Source: Cannabis sativa
Lineage: Eukaryota; Streptophyta; Magnoliopsida; Rosales; Cannabaceae
Assembly (NCBI RefSeq): GCF_029168945.1
Contig: NC_083604.1
Span: 46,433,686-46,497,685, forward strand
DNA: 64,000 nt
Reading direction: 5' to 3'
A program made the position numbers and the translations under genes. Under the pieces are notes generated by a model. It did not search any database. It had not been told where the DNA came from and saw only the letters and a program-made list of their open reading frames with translations. Of this stretch, positions 1 through 12,605 are shown one piece after another. The stretch's first letter is position 1; every line of letters begins with the position of its first letter.

Positions 1-1702
1 AAAAGAATCTTTTTTGTTTCTTTTTTATATTTTCAAGCTATATTGTGTTATTTTATTGTTTAAGATACATTGAGATTATTATTTTTTTTAATGTAACTCA
101 TATGATGTTTTAGATAACCAACAACAATAATTTCCTAAACAATTTGATATTTACATGCAGAGATGTAATTAATTTTAAAAAATATAGAATAACTTGTGAT
201 GTTGTTGTATTGAATTTAAAGTACTATGTGATTGCCATATATTTATTTTAGAAACATATTAAAATTGTTACAAAATAAGTTAATTGTATAAGCTTATTAC
301 TAACTTGTAAAATTGGTTGATATATAAATTTGGTTTAAGTTGAAAGTTGAATTATTTTTGTTAACTAGATACATAGAAAAGAAACTTAAAAGTTACTTTT
401 TCAGGTCATTTGTTTCTGTAGTGGCGGAAAAATATATGCTTATCACATATCAAAATGATCATCATAAAAAATAAATTATAATGGTGCAATTTTTAAGTGA
501 AAATAATAAATGGTTTAGCTGAAAAAACTTTTTAAAGTTTTGAAAAAAAAAATATATGTGTATATATATAATACTGTCACCTTTATTTACACATACAAAA
601 AAAAAAAAGTTTTAGCTACTAGCTAGGCGAGAGAAAAAAACAGGAAAAGAAAAAGCATAAAAAACAATAGTTAGGGGTAAATAGTTTTTAATTTGAGTAT
701 GTACATTTCAAAAATAATATAACAATTAACGGTATTTGAGGCAATAAAATGAGCAAAGAGAAATTCGTTAATATTTTAAAAATGAAGTTGATATGCGCAA
801 TTCACTCAATAACAAATATCATACAAGAAGTTTCTTTCTTATATCTCCAGAGCACACAAATTTTCCAAAAGCTACTTCACTAAAACACACAAGTTTCAAC
901 CTTCCACTATCACCGCAACACACACTTAATTTCAAAACCTACTTCACTATAGATGAATATTTAAGATATTCAAACTCTTCTAAGATGAACAATATTATGT
1001 CGTTAAGTAAAGAAATGAGTGAATGTACACACCTCTTTCAATGAACCACCAAACAAACGTCACTTCGATTTGTAAAATGAATCCTTGCTAATTAAATCCA
1101 CACCTACAATATTAAAGTTTTACTATATTATCCAATATGTCAAGAAATATAATAATACCACATACATATTATAAAATTAAAGTTTTAGTAACACAATATA
1201 TATCATAAAACTATTTAAACAAAACTTTTTTTAATTGTTATTACTAATATACATATCACAAACTAAACTTTTCAATTTTATGTAACACTAAATACTAAAG
1301 TTAGTATATATTAAAACTTAAAGTTTAATCAACACAATTACCTTTTCTTTCAAATTAAAAAAAAAAAAACAAATTATATTTATATTTTCTACACATCCAA
1401 CATTTAAAAGGTTTCTAAGTTGTATCATATCTAATTAGCTAATAAACTAATAATATACAAACTTTTAAATTTAATATTACACTAAAAAAAATTATTACAC
1501 AATTATACAAAATAAAATTTAACTAATTTATATATATATATATATGTATATATTGCAACACTTAAAAATGAATAAACATTACTCTAGAATAACTAATTGT
1601 AAATTCCTAAAAAACAAAATTAAAAAAAAAAAAAAAAAAACTAACCATTAATAATATAAACTAGTTTTACTTGACTATTCCGCTAGTCTCACATTTCAAT
1701 AA

Positions 1703-1733
<31 letters not shown>

Positions 1734-2580
1734 CTTATACTTTACTATTAAATACCAACAAACACATATGTTATTTCCATTACCAATTTATACACAAAAC
1801 TTTTCACTAAACAAATTATTCACAACAACATAAATATCAATCATCCATCATATATACTAACTCTATAAAATTATATATACTCATATTTACTATTTAAACT
1901 ATCATGATAACTACAATATATACTTAGAACACTTATACAAATCATATACATAACCATTACAAATTTTAAAGAAAATATAAACTTTTAAAATCAACATTAG
2001 AACAAAGCAACTATTTTGACATATTTAATAGCCATATTTAGCCAAAAAAAAAAACCAAACTCACTCAAATGAACCTCTAAACAATTCTCACTCAAATAGC
2101 CTTTGTGTTGTATGAAACCTTACCCAAACAATTTTAAAACTAAAATATCCAAATACAAGCTATAATTTCATTATTTTACTAACATTTTTTACTAAAGAAA
2201 GAAAAAAACACTATTTTTGGTCAAAAAAAACACCATTTTCAGCAAAAAAAAAATAAATAAAAAAAAACATAACTCTCCAAAACAATGAATTCTCAAGCTT
2301 CCTTTATGTTGTATGAAGCTTACCCAAACATATTTCAATCTAAAATATTCAAATACAAGCTAACATCTCATTATTTCACTAACTTTTTAAACTAAAATAA
2401 ATTAAAAACAATTAGGATAAGAATATCAAAAAAAAAAAAAATCAATAGCATCACCTTTTCTTTTTGGAGTGATTGTGATGAAATAGAAGAAGTAAAAATC
2501 AATTTTTGCATTAGGCAAAAATGGCTGCCATTTTCGAATTGGGGAAGAAACTATAGCTGGTTAAAAATAGATTAATTGAA
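1..2580. other. AT-rich non-genic DNA
   Basis: No supportable gene. The stretch is extremely AT-rich, with a 19-A run at 1622-1640 and (TA)n tracts near 1529-1545 and 1705-1731. The longest open frame (793-1044, plus, 83 codons) is low-complexity and matches no family I know; I treat it as chance. An imperfect duplication at 2101-2390 is listed separately. Confidence 0.7.
2101..2390. repeat. Imperfect direct duplication, ~90 bp units
   Basis: The stretch 2101-2192 recurs, diverged, at 2302-2390. Both contain TTGTATGAA, then TACCCAAACA, then a block resembling AAATACAAGCTA. Spacing is about 200 bp. It may be a local tandem duplication or part of an old non-coding transposon; no function is evident. 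Confidence 0.6.
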
Positions 2581-2620
2581 AGAAGATGAAAGGGAGGCTA
2601 AGGGGCGGGCTGGGCTATTT

Positions 2621-2730
2621 TTTGACCAATCTCGACGGGCCAATATAGGCCCGCTGTTATTGGTAACTATGACAAAAATAGGCTGGACCAATAACGGCGG
2701 GCCTATATTGGCCAGTCGAGATTGGTCAAA
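2621..2730. repeat. Long perfect-class hairpin (44-bp arms)
   Basis: The arm at 2621-2664 is the reverse complement of 2687-2730 with two mismatches in 44, around a 22-bp loop. The arms are GC-richer than the surroundings and carry CGGGCC and TATTG words repeated in the next 270 bp. It lies beside the CACTA-like end at 2736-3004 and is probably part of the same non-autonomous element. Confidence 0.85.
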
Positions 2731-2735
2731 ATTAA

Positions 2736-3004
2736 AGTTTTAAAAAATAGCAATAACGGCGAGTCAATATGGGCCCGCCGTAACTGCTATGCTCATAATT
2801 TTTTTTTTAAAAAATCAAGTCTATCTTGACACACACACGCGAGCCCACCGAGATTGCTCAAATTTTAAGTTTTAAAAAATAGCAATAACGACGGGCCTAT
2901 ATTGCCCTGCCGTTATTGCTATGCTCAGAATTTTTTTAAAAAAAATTTAGGCCTATCTTGACACGTTCACGCGAGCCTGCCGAGATAAGCCTTTTTTTGT
3001 AATG
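2736..3004. mobile_element. CACTA-like right end with subterminal repeats
   Basis: Two imperfect tandem units (about 2736-2869 and 2870-2994) each contain TTTTAAAAAATAGCAATAAC, a CGGGCC/GCCGT block, a T-rich/A-rich run, TATCTTGACAC and a CGCGAGCC block. The right edge reads TTTTTTTGTAATG, whose complement CATTACAAAAAAA resembles a CACTA terminal repeat, with GTA as a possible 3-bp target copy. I could not find the matching left end, so this is a truncated or internally rearranged element; the class call is tentative. Confidence 0.45.
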
Positions 3005-3813
3005 GTAGATCGCTATTTTTAGTATTTAGAGTATTTTTTATGATGTTATGGTATAAATATATATATATATATATATGTTTTTATATTAGAATTTTAATAT
3101 TGATTTGTTAATTTTAATAAAATTGGAATTTAAAGTACTTTTGGCCACAATTTTGATTTGAAGCTTGGAGAAAGTGTTTCACCAATTTATATTTGTGAAA
3201 CGTATTTTTTATTAAATTTGAATTTGATTTATTTACTTATAAAATATATGTTACTGGAATTAATTAGTAAAAATATATGTTTAATTTACAAACTGTTTGA
3301 TGTTATATATGAGTTTGTATATTTTTTATATGGTGTATGTTATTTCAATTGTGATAGTATAAATTAAAAACTTTTAAATATGTTAATGTAAAATTGTAAT
3401 ATTCTCTAATTTTTTGTAAAAATTTATAATATTTATAATAAAGTTAATAATAATAGTTAGTGATGAAAAGAGTTGCTTAGTAATAAAAAACTTGAAATAT
3501 TTTTGTAAAATAAAAATATATAATTTTACAATCATTAGTAATTTTTTTAAGTTAATGTTTATATTTTTTATTTTATGGCATATGTTATATGTGTTATATT
3601 GTATGTTTTTTTAATTCGATTGTATTGTATTATATTTATAGATTTAATTTATTTTTGGATAATTTAATATACTAAGGTTATCCTTTTCAAATTTGAGTAG
3701 AAAATTAAAATATTTTTATAATAATTGTTATCTCAATTTTTTTCCACGTGACGTGGCATGTCCATATAGACAAAATTAATGTCACGTGGAGTACAGCTTG
3801 TGAGTAAGAGGAC
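3005..3813. other. AT-rich non-genic DNA
   Basis: No gene is seen. A (TA)n run lies near 3056-3075. A 69-codon open frame at 3158-3367 is very rich in Leu/Ile/Tyr and unsupported. The last 75 bp carry paired G-boxes and probably belong to the upstream part of an LTR-like sequence that continues at 5709 beyond the solo LTR insertion. Confidence 0.6.
3743..3790. promoter_or_regulatory. Inverted pair of G-boxes
   Basis: TCCACGTGAC (3743-3752) and GTCACGTGGA (3781-3790) are perfect inverted repeats, each with a CACGTG core. CACGTG is the binding core of plant bZIP and bHLH factors. If 5709-6330 is the continuation of the same unit before the solo LTR inserted, these sites would be upstream promoter elements of an old LTR. 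That link is inference. Confidence 0.5.
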
Positions 3814-3818
3814 CAAGT

Positions 3819-5708
3819 TATTGGGTTTTGTGCCCTAAATAAAACTCATTTCAATATAATCAGATTTACTAGTTAATAAAGAACAAAAATAACATTTTAT
3901 GTTGCATGGTTCACATGATTTATTTCATGATTGTTTAATGTATAAATTCTATTAAGTGCAGAACATATGTATTTGTTCATGATTATAGTGTTGTCAGCAC
4001 ATTGGAATATAATCATGTTTATATGTTCGAAAATTTAATTCCCTGATTTGTCAGTTCACTGGATTTAGACTGGCATGATAATCAGCGATAGGTATGGTTA
4101 CACCTTGGATAAGTGTTATGTCATTTCCAGGGCATTGGCCAAGTTTACCAATATCGTATGTATGGAGTATACATTGGAAGGGACCGATATTGAACTTTGA
4201 TTAGATATGATAAAGTTACCGTAATATCTATTCAATTCAATATGACCTAGTTGATCCTAGATCAAATGATCTTAATCCAGATATGGTTAGGTTCGATCTC
4301 AAGAGTGTTATTCGCGTTCTTTGATTTGTTAGTTAAGCCTACTTTTTGGTCAGGGTGATACGTACATTTTGGGAACATGGTAGTGCAATTGAGTGGGAGC
4401 GCTAATCATAGATATGGAATCTATAGCTTCTATAGGTATTTAGAAGTGAAACGATAATTTCCTTCGAGCTTGCTAAATAGAGATAAATGATAGAACATTC
4501 ATTTTAGTGACTATATTAATACACTATAATATCATTTATAGGTGGCAAGTGTTTTAAGGATAAAATACATTCAAAGGGTGTAACGGTAATTTTATCCCTA
4601 TGCAATGTAGATCATCTATAGAGGATCATTGATTATTAGGATTATAATAATAGATAATTAATAGTGTATCTATATCGTGGAACATATAGAGTGTTCTATA
4701 CGGCTGAGAGTGCAATTACAAGTTCTATGCGTGGATGCAACAAGGAATTAATAAGTCAGTGAATTTACTTGGTAAGTTCTTGGTCTGCTTATTGGAAGCT
4801 TGGTTATATAGGCTCATGGTCCCCATACTAGTTGAGACCATACTGCTTGTAAGACTCAGTTAATTGATTTTAGTTAATCAATTATAATTCTAAATTAGAC
4901 TATGTCTAGTTTATGAATTTTCACTAACCAAGGGCAAAATTGTGAAGGAAAAGAGATTCTAGGTTTTATTTATTAATTAAGAGACTTTATTAGTCTAATT
5001 AATAAATATATTAAATGAAAATATTATTCAACAATTAATTTTTAGTTATTAAATAATTGGAATTGGCATTTAAGTGGTTAAATTGGAAAATTAGCGTTTT
5101 TGAGAAAATGAGATGGGAAAATGACAAAATGGCAACATTGCAAAGTGCGGCCCAATCCACATCCTAAGGCGGACCACTTAGTGTAGAATTTACCATTTAT
5201 TTTTCTATTATTTTAATGCTAATTAAATCTAACCTAAACCTAGGTTGTTACCTATAAATAGATAGTGATGGCTTAAAGAAAAAGATGATGATACATCACA
5301 TTCCTTCAGTAAAATTTTAAGCCTCCTTCCTATAGCAAAACCGAAACCACTTCCTCTCTTTTCTTCTTCATATTATTCAACCTTGAGTGATAGAGTGAGT
5401 GCCCACACACATCAAGTGGTATCTCAATCATAGTGTGGAAGATTGTAAAGAATCCAATCAACAAGAAGGAGAATCGGGCTCAAGAAGGAGAGAAAGAGAT
5501 CCAGGTTCAGATCTTGATAATGGTCTGCTACAGAAAGGAATCAAGGGCTAAAGATCTGAACGGAAGGAGTCATTACATTCCGCTGCATCCAATGTAAGGT
5601 TTTCTTAAACCCTTATGTGTTTATTTCATTGTTTTAGAAATTCATATTAGGATGTTAATGAAACATACTTGTTAGTAAATCTAGATCCTAGTAAAATAAT
5701 TTCCAACA
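3819..5708 (+). mobile_element. Solo LTR, copia-type family (type A), TSD CAAGT
   Basis: The LTR runs from TATTGGGTTTT (a mutated TG start) to TTCCAACA and is flanked by perfect 5-bp duplications CAAGT at 3814-3818 and 5709-5713. No primer binding site or polypurine tract adjoins it, so it is a solo LTR, the product of LTR-LTR recombination. A TATAAATA box lies at 5253-5260. It aligns throughout with the LTRs of elements I and III but is more diverged, so it is an older insertion. Confidence 0.93.
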
Positions 5709-6330
5709 CAAGTCACCATGCACAACGTACCAGTTAGCAAAGAGTCTAAATACTTAAGCAGGATAAAGAGACAACAAACTGGCTAGCAAGGGGGTCTAGT
5801 CGGACCACCCCTGGCCGGCCCTAGTGCCAACATAGGCCGGTGAGCCTCCAGGAAAGGGTAGGCTGACCAGCTTCTCTTCTGGCAGGCACTTTTGGTGCCT
5901 TTGTAGCTTTCAACCTGAATAACATTTTCAGCTATGAATTGGCCTCAAATAACCCACAAAAATAGGAGATTAACGTCAGTTATTTACCTATTCTTTAGGA
6001 TTGATTAATAAGTTATTTTCTTATTTATTTAATATGTTACAAATAGGTGATATCCCCTTATTTTAAGGGATATCAACCTACTATCTTATGTACGCTCTCT
6101 CCTATATAAAGAGCACTAGGCTAAACCTAAAAGCTGTTGAATTCTCATTCCTAAGCTCTTGAGTTCAAGCACTCAAAACCCTAACTCACCCTCTCTTCTA
6201 CACACCATTAGTAGTGTAGCAGAGACTAAGTCTCCCTCAACTCATCTACTTGAGAATTGGCTCACATTCCCACTATTGTAAGCATAGAGAGCCACTCCAG
6301 ACTCACAACACTTGTGATCCGAGTAGTATT
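5709..6330 (+). other. LTR-like promoter and leader remnant
   Basis: No gene. A hairpin (GATATCCCCTT 6049-6059 with AAGGGATATC 6065-6074) lies just upstream of TATATAAA at 6103-6110. The sequence downstream is C/T-rich and reads like the R-U5 part of a plant LTR. I infer an old unassigned LTR that received the solo LTR at 3819 and the reverse LTR at 6331. Confidence 0.4.
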
Positions 6331-7891
6331 TGTTGAAACTTACTTTATCAGGATCTAGATTTACTAACATGTATGTTGATTATAATCTATAATCTAACAT
6401 CCTAAATATAAATTTCCTAAAATAATGAAATAAACACATATAAAGTTGTAGAAAACCTTACATTAGTGGTAGCAGAATATAATGGCTCATTTCGTTCAGA
6501 TCTCTAACCCTTGTTCTCTTCTATTGTAGAGTATTACTAAGATCTGAACCTGGATCTCCTTAGATGATGTAATTCTTCACAATCTTCCACACTATATTTG
6601 AGTATTGACTTGAAATATGTGGACAAACACTCACTCACTATAGGGTTTCGAAAATTTGAAGAAGAAAGGGAGAGGATTTCAAATTCTAGATTGGCTCTTT
6701 ACTCTTTTTCAGATGTCTGGCAAAGTAGTCTAATAAGCATTATGAAAATAGTAGCATCTTATTCTATTTATAAGATTTCATCTAGGGTTAGGATTAAATT
6801 ATATGGAATTAAAATAAGATAAAATAATGGCTTAAATTGAACCATATGGCCGAACCTATTAGTGGGCCCTACAAGTTTAAATTTTATCATTTTATTTAAC
6901 AACTTATCTTTTTTTTTTCCACAAATGTCATCTTTTAATTCTAATCTTATAAATGTCAAATCTATCTATTTAATAATTATAAATAATTATCAAATAAAAT
7001 TCTCAATTAACTTATTTATTAATTAGACTTTACAAAGTCTCTTAATTATCAAATAAACCCTAAATCCTCTCTTTCTTCTCAATTAAGTCCTTACTTAGTG
7101 AAAATTTATAAATAAGACATGGTCTAATTTAGAATTCTAATTGATTAATTAAAACCAATTAACTGAGTCTACAAGCCAATATTATCTCAACTATTGCGGG
7201 GACCATGGGCTTATATAATCAAGCTCCCAATAAGTAGATCCGAAGTTTACCAAGTAAATTTTCTAACTTATTAATTCCTCCTAACTCCACTATATATTCG
7301 AAATTACACTCCTGATTATATAGAACGCTCTCTATGCTCCTAATATAGATACAGTATTAATTATCCATTATTTCAATCCAAATAATAAAAGATCATCTAT
7401 AGATGATTTATATCGAGTAAGAACAAATTTACCATTCTACCTCTCAATGCATTTTACCCTTAAAATACTTAGCTTCCTATAAATGATATTTCAGTAATCT
7501 AATATAATTACTGAATAAGAGCTCTTACATATATCTCTGTTAACCAAAGCTCAAAGGAAATCATCATTCCATTTCTATGTCCTCATAGAAGCTATAGATT
7601 TTGTATCTATGATTAGCGCTCCCACTCAAAAGTCAAAGAACAAGTTAAAGAACACAAATAATACAGTTAAGTTAGAACCAAATCATCTCAGGATTAAGAT
7701 TTATTGATCTAAGATCAACTAAGTGATATTGACTTAGAAAGTACGATGGTAAGTTTATGATATATTATCCAATATCAATATTGGTCCAGTCTGATGTATA
7801 CTATAGACATCTGATACTAGCATACTTTGTCAATGCCCTAGAAAGGACATACCACATATCAATGTGTAAATAAACTGTAACGCTGATTATC
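6331..7891 (-). mobile_element. Truncated reverse LTR (type A)
   Basis: In reverse orientation it begins TGTTGAAACTTACTTTATC (the complement of the usual LTR 3' end) and stays alignable to CGCTGATTATC at 7881-7891, where about 160 bp of the LTR 5' end are missing. The minus-strand TATAAATA box is at 6765-6772. No primer binding site precedes 6331, so it is a 3' or solo LTR. It is clearly older than the stack at 21-63 kb. Confidence 0.85.
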
Positions 7892-8812
7892 CATGAAAAG
7901 GCCATCATGAGCCTCCCTTAGCCACTTTTGTAAGGCCTCAGCTTCTGCTTCACCCTTCGATAGTTCATCTACAGCGTAGTTGTCTTTGGCGATACAAAGC
8001 TGCACTCGCTCTTCATCAGGATGAGCTGGGGTTAGGAGGATAGCAGGAGGGGTAGGAAAATCTTCAACCTCAGATAGGATCCCAAAATCAAGACTTGGGC
8101 AAGGAGTTGCTGAATGCTTAGGCTTCTTTGAAGGTTTAGGGCTGGAAACCACACCCTTTTGCTTCCGGTCGAGTTGGGGAACCTCTTTTTCTTTTTCCTC
8201 TATTAACACCACCTCCTGGTTTCCAGGTGCCTCCTCGTTTGGACCTCCAGGAGTTACCACCACCTGCGGAGGGTCGGCTACCTATGGTTTTGGGTTGTGT
8301 GTAGCACCTAGCATGGCCAACTATCCATGGGTTTCGATGTTAAAAGCAAACAAAGGAAAGGTTAAAAAGAAAACACATATATGAAATACAAACATAAGTA
8401 TGAGGCAGCAAACGAGGGAAGCTAATCTTATCCTGGCGCCTTAATTCTGCCCTAGCAAATTTGTAAATTAAAAAGTTAGTGTTGTCATCCCCTAAATAAC
8501 TATTTGAAAGAAGAAACCACCTCGAGAACATGTAGTAAGAATGATCCAAGAGAATAGGAACAGGAGAACAGAATCCATTTGAGACTGGCCTAAGGAACTA
8601 CTCAAATTAGATAAATAAAAACCCTTTTCCCTATTACCCCAGCGTGCATGGGGCATTCGAAACCTATACAGCCTCATAGTAAAACTAATCGGCTATACGT
8701 GAGAGTATTCTTGAGCCGAGGGAACAAAATGAAGGTTCAAGGGGGACTTACGGGCACCAGAGTTAGAGTTCCAGAGTTGGGAACTAGAAAAATGAATATG
8801 GGTCTAGCTGGT
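7892..8812 (-). pseudogene. Unrecognised retroelement-type ORF remnant
   Basis: The minus strand carries an open frame at 7859-8263 (134 codons) rich in Glu, Lys and Pro, including EEKEKEVP, KPSKKPKH and an acidic helix around ELSKGEAEAEALQKWL. A second minus frame at 8492-8677 has a hydrophobic stretch. I do not recognise a domain. The composition and setting suggest the low-complexity part of a gag-like or plant-transposon protein, but this is a guess. The 3' end of the first frame runs into the LTR truncation at 7891, so its last codons are not original. Confidence 0.3.
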
Positions 8813-9563
8813 CGGGCTAAGGATTTCTCAATTTCGAACAATAGGATGTTACTTTATAAGGCCCGAGTATGTGTTATGAGCAATGATGAGCTTAGGAAAG
8901 AAATGCTAGATGAAGCACATACTACACCTTATTCATTGCACCCGGGTACTACTAAGATGTACCAAAGTCTAAAACCTTATTATTGGTGGTGCGAAATGAA
9001 GAAGGATGTAGTGAATTATGTGTCCAAGTTCTTGACATGTCAGCAAATTAAGTAGAACATTAGAAATTGATAGGGTTACAATAACCTTTGACACTTCCTG
9101 TGTGAAGTGGGAAGATGTTATAATGGACCTTGTGGTTGAGTTACCAAGAACCACGGGAATGTATGATTCGGTGTGGGTCATAGTGGACTATTTTACAAAT
9201 TCAGCACACTTTTGCCGATAAAGACACCCTATACAGTGGATCGGTATGTGAAGTTGTAAGTAAAAGAGATAGTTCGTCTTGATAAAGCTCTGAAATTCAT
9301 TGTTTCGGACAGAGATCTAAAATTCGCATCTAAGTTCTAAGAAAGTCTTCAGAGAGCTATGTGTACAAAGCTGAAGTTCAGTAAAACTTTTCATCTCCAG
9401 ACTGATGAGCAGTCGATGAGGACGATACGAATATTAGAATATTTGCTACGAGCCTACGTTATGAACTTTTAGGGTTCATGGAATAAATATTTGCCTTTGA
9501 TGGAATTTTCTTACAACATCATCTATCAGAGTACAATATTGATGGCTCCTTACGAGATGTTGT
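8813..9563 (+). pseudogene. Decayed Ty3/gypsy integrase (Tekay-like)
   Basis: Reading plus, the open part ending at 9055 carries the integrase zinc-binding region: DEAHTTPYSLHPGTTKMYQ followed by KYVSKFLTCQQIK-like residues. The first cysteine of the usual CLTC pair is Phe here, and WWPGMK reads WWCEMK. After a stop, catalytic-core remnants follow: a WEDVIMDLVVELPRTTGMYD segment near 9107-9165, FIVSDRDLKFASKF near 9296-9337 and FHLQTDEQS near 9390-9416, with several stops and frame changes. This is established chromovirus (Tekay/Del) integrase layout; the fragment is dead. The reverse LTR at 9564 is inserted in it, just after the MAPYE motif. Confidence 0.85.
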
Positions 9564-9697
9564 TGTTGAAATTATTTACCAGGATCTAGATTTACTAACA
9601 AGTATGCTGAATTAACGTCTTAAATATGAACTTTCTAATATGATGAAATTGAACACATAAGAGTTTAGAAAACCTTACATTGATTGTAGCGGAATAA

Positions 9698-11629
9698 CAT
9701 TACTAGAAAAGCGGGTTTTCATGACCCAGATTGAGTAACTCTAAAACTGTATAGTGACACTTCAATACGTGTCACTAATGAGGGTGACTGGAAAAATAGT
9801 TTTTAGTGACACTTCACACGTGTCACTGAACCATTTTACATTCACTTTTTGCATGTCACTATAGGCGTATAGAGTCAAATTTTGTCAAACTGAAAAAGTA
9901 ACAGCCACACAAATAAAGTATCACTATATCCCTTTTTTTCTTCTTATTTTTTATTATATTTTTGAAGATATAGTGACACACAAAAAGTGTCACTACATTA
10001 AATATTTTTCTAAAAAAATAATATTTAATTATTTTGATTCAAATTTTTATATAAATAATTATTTTTTATTATTTTTTTTTGAAAAAATCAATTTTTTAAT
10101 ATGGGCAGAATAATCAATTATTTTTTTAATTTATCAAATATGTCTTATTTTATGATTTTTTTTTCTTAATTTTATTAATTTTCTGCCATTAATTTTTATT
10201 TTAATTCAATTTTAGCACAAAAAGGTCCAAATTGACCAGATTTAAAATAAAATGATACTAATTTTTTTTTTTTAAAAAAAAATAAAATTTAAAGAAGTGA
10301 TTTTTATGGGTTTTAATGTTATGCAGGATAATTAATAAAATTTCTATAAAATTATATATAATGTTTATCAATTAAGGAAACAAAATACTTAACAAATTTT
10401 TTTATACCAAATGAAAAAACACAAAATACAAAATAGAAAAAATTACAAAAATTACAAAAATTTCAAACATATGACTATTTGAATCAAAAAGAGTAAATAA
10501 GTGTTAAAAAGAAAATACAAATCTATTAACAATGAAAATAAAAAATTATGGGTATGAACATTTGAATCAAATAAAATAGCTAGAAAAAATAATTGAATCC
10601 CACGGATTCTAGCTTCGATCTCCGTCCCTAACTAACTGTGACCCTGAAACTAACTCGAGCCCAACCATTTTTGAGCCCCATCGATACAAATCTTCCATCA
10701 ATTTGTAGAGAAAATATTCAAACCCAGATTCAACAAGAGAGTGAGAGATAATACCATATAACAGAGATCTATACACAAAAAAAATTAAGGACAGTTGAGA
10801 AGACAGAAAAAAAATTCGATTAAAAAAGAATTAGAAGAAGAAGAAGAAGAAGAAGAAAATCTAATTAATACCATAGTACCTAAAGTCGTTGGTCGTAAAA
10901 AATAAATGCATGCTTTGTTGAAGTCGTTGGTCGCTGACAAATAGCCCTCACCTAGGTCGATTGCTCTGCCATACCGATGTTTGCATCGTCCACCAGCCCT
11001 CGCCTGCGCTGTCGAAGCCGTGGCCCATGGGTCTCTTGGATGTGTGCAACGCCGTTGAGAAGAAATAAAGGGGAGAGAGAAAGAAGGAAAAAATAAATTA
11101 GGGTTAGTTTTTTTTACAATTGTAAATACAATGAATGTATTACAACTGTATAAATAATGTGCCTCTTTTTTATTTATTTATTTATTTATTTGAAAATTTA
11201 GGTGCATTTTTTTGAAAGTTTAGGCGCCTCTTTTCCTTTTTAAATGGATTTAGGTGCCTCTTAGATATGTACGTAAATATTAAACTTTGATTTTTTTTAT
11301 TACTTATTAAATGCATATTAATAAAGCAATTTTTGTTACAAAAAATTAGAACTATGATATAGTGACATGCTAGGTGGGTCGGGACATATTTACTCAGTCA
11401 CACTTGACGTGTCACTATAAGTGAGTATTTTTAAAATTAATAAAAATTAAAAAAAATATATGAGCTTTACTCTTTAGTGACACTCTTTACTTTTAGTGAC
11501 CCACATTACAAGAGTCTAACATCAAAGTTTAGAGACTAATTGTGCATGTCACTAAAAATTACTCTTAACTCTTTAACTTTTTGTGCATGTCACTAAATAG
11601 TGTCACTAAAAGGTCAAATTGTAGTAGTG
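9698..11629. mobile_element. Non-autonomous CACTA element, 1.93 kb, TSD TAA
   Basis: The left end is CATTACTAGAAAAGC and the right end is the complement of CACTACTACAATTT. The flanking 3-bp copies are TAA at 9695-9697 and 11630-11632; 3-bp duplications are the CACTA hallmark. Both subterminal regions carry many AGTGACAC/GTGTCACT words in both orientations (for example 9741-9860 and 11360-11600), the kind of repeat a CACTA transposase binds. The interior is AT-rich with a (GAA)n run and no transposase, so it depends on an autonomous partner. Confidence 0.85.
10833..10857. repeat. (GAA)n microsatellite
   Basis: About eight GAA units inside the CACTA element. Confidence 0.95.
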
Positions 11630-12605
11630 TAATATGATTCCTTCCGCTCAAATCTCTTTCTCTCCTTCAGGTTGGTTACCACCGTCTTCTGCACTATGAT
11701 TGAGTGCTTGACTTGCTATGTGTCAGCATGACACTCTATCACTATGGGCGAATTATGATGAAGAACAATGAAGGAGGGTTTGAAATTCTATAGAAGGTGT
11801 CTCTCATCTACTAGTTGTCTGACAAAATTAGAAACTAGATTTGGCAGGTTGAAAGTGTTGAATAGTAGGATGAGATGAGAGCATCATGTTTCATTTATAA
11901 TATTTTAACTAGAGCTTAGGTTTGAATTATATGGACTAAAAAAGAATAAAATATTGGATAAAATTACACACTAAGGCCGACCACTTAGTGGACCACTCTC
12001 TAGTTACAATTTTGGCACTTTATCTCAACTACTTATTCTTCTTTCAATAATATCATGTTTTCCAATTTCAATCCTATAAATGTCAAAAATTTTTATTTAA
12101 TAATTATAATTAATTATCAAATAAAATTGCCATTTATATTATTTATTAATTAAACCAGACAAAGTCTCTTAATTAATGAATTAACCCCAAACCTTTTTTC
12201 TTCACAATTAGGCCCTTACTTAGTGAAAATTCATAAATAAGACATACTCTAATTTTAGAATTATAATAGATTAATTAAAATCAATTAACTGAGTCTGCAA
12301 GTAGTATTATCTCAACTAGTGAGGGGACCATGGGCCTATATAACGGAGCTTCCAATAAGTTGATCTAGAATTTACCAAGTAAATTTCCTAACTTATTAAT
12401 TCCTTCTTGCGCCACTATAGATTCAGAATTACACTCTCAATTATATAGAACGCTCTATATGTACCAAGATATAGATACATTATGATTATCCATTATTACA
12501 ATACTAATAGTCAAATATCCTCTATAAATAATCTACATCGAATAAGGATAAATTTACCGTTCTACCCTTCAATGTATTTTATCCTTAAAACACTTAGTTA
12601 CTTAT

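Larger units (their letters stand above)
9564..12605 (-). mobile_element. Truncated reverse LTR (type A) split by a CACTA element
   Basis: It starts TGTTGAAATTATTTACCAGG at 9564, inside the integrase remnant. The LTR is interrupted at 9697, resumes at 11633 and loses homology at about 12605, so several hundred bp of the LTR 5' end are gone. Removing 9698-11632 rejoins GCGGAATAA to TATGATTCC, the order seen in intact LTR copies. No primer binding site adjoins it. Confidence 0.85.

Noticed and set aside
793..1044. 83-codon frame in AT-rich DNA
   Set aside because: Low complexity, no recognisable motif, no promoter or splice context.
2101..2390. Possible satellite array
   Set aside because: Only two diverged units are seen; not enough for a tandem satellite.
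8492..8677. Possible membrane protein frame
   Set aside because: Hydrophobic stretch but no start context, no homology, overlaps another frame in TE debris.
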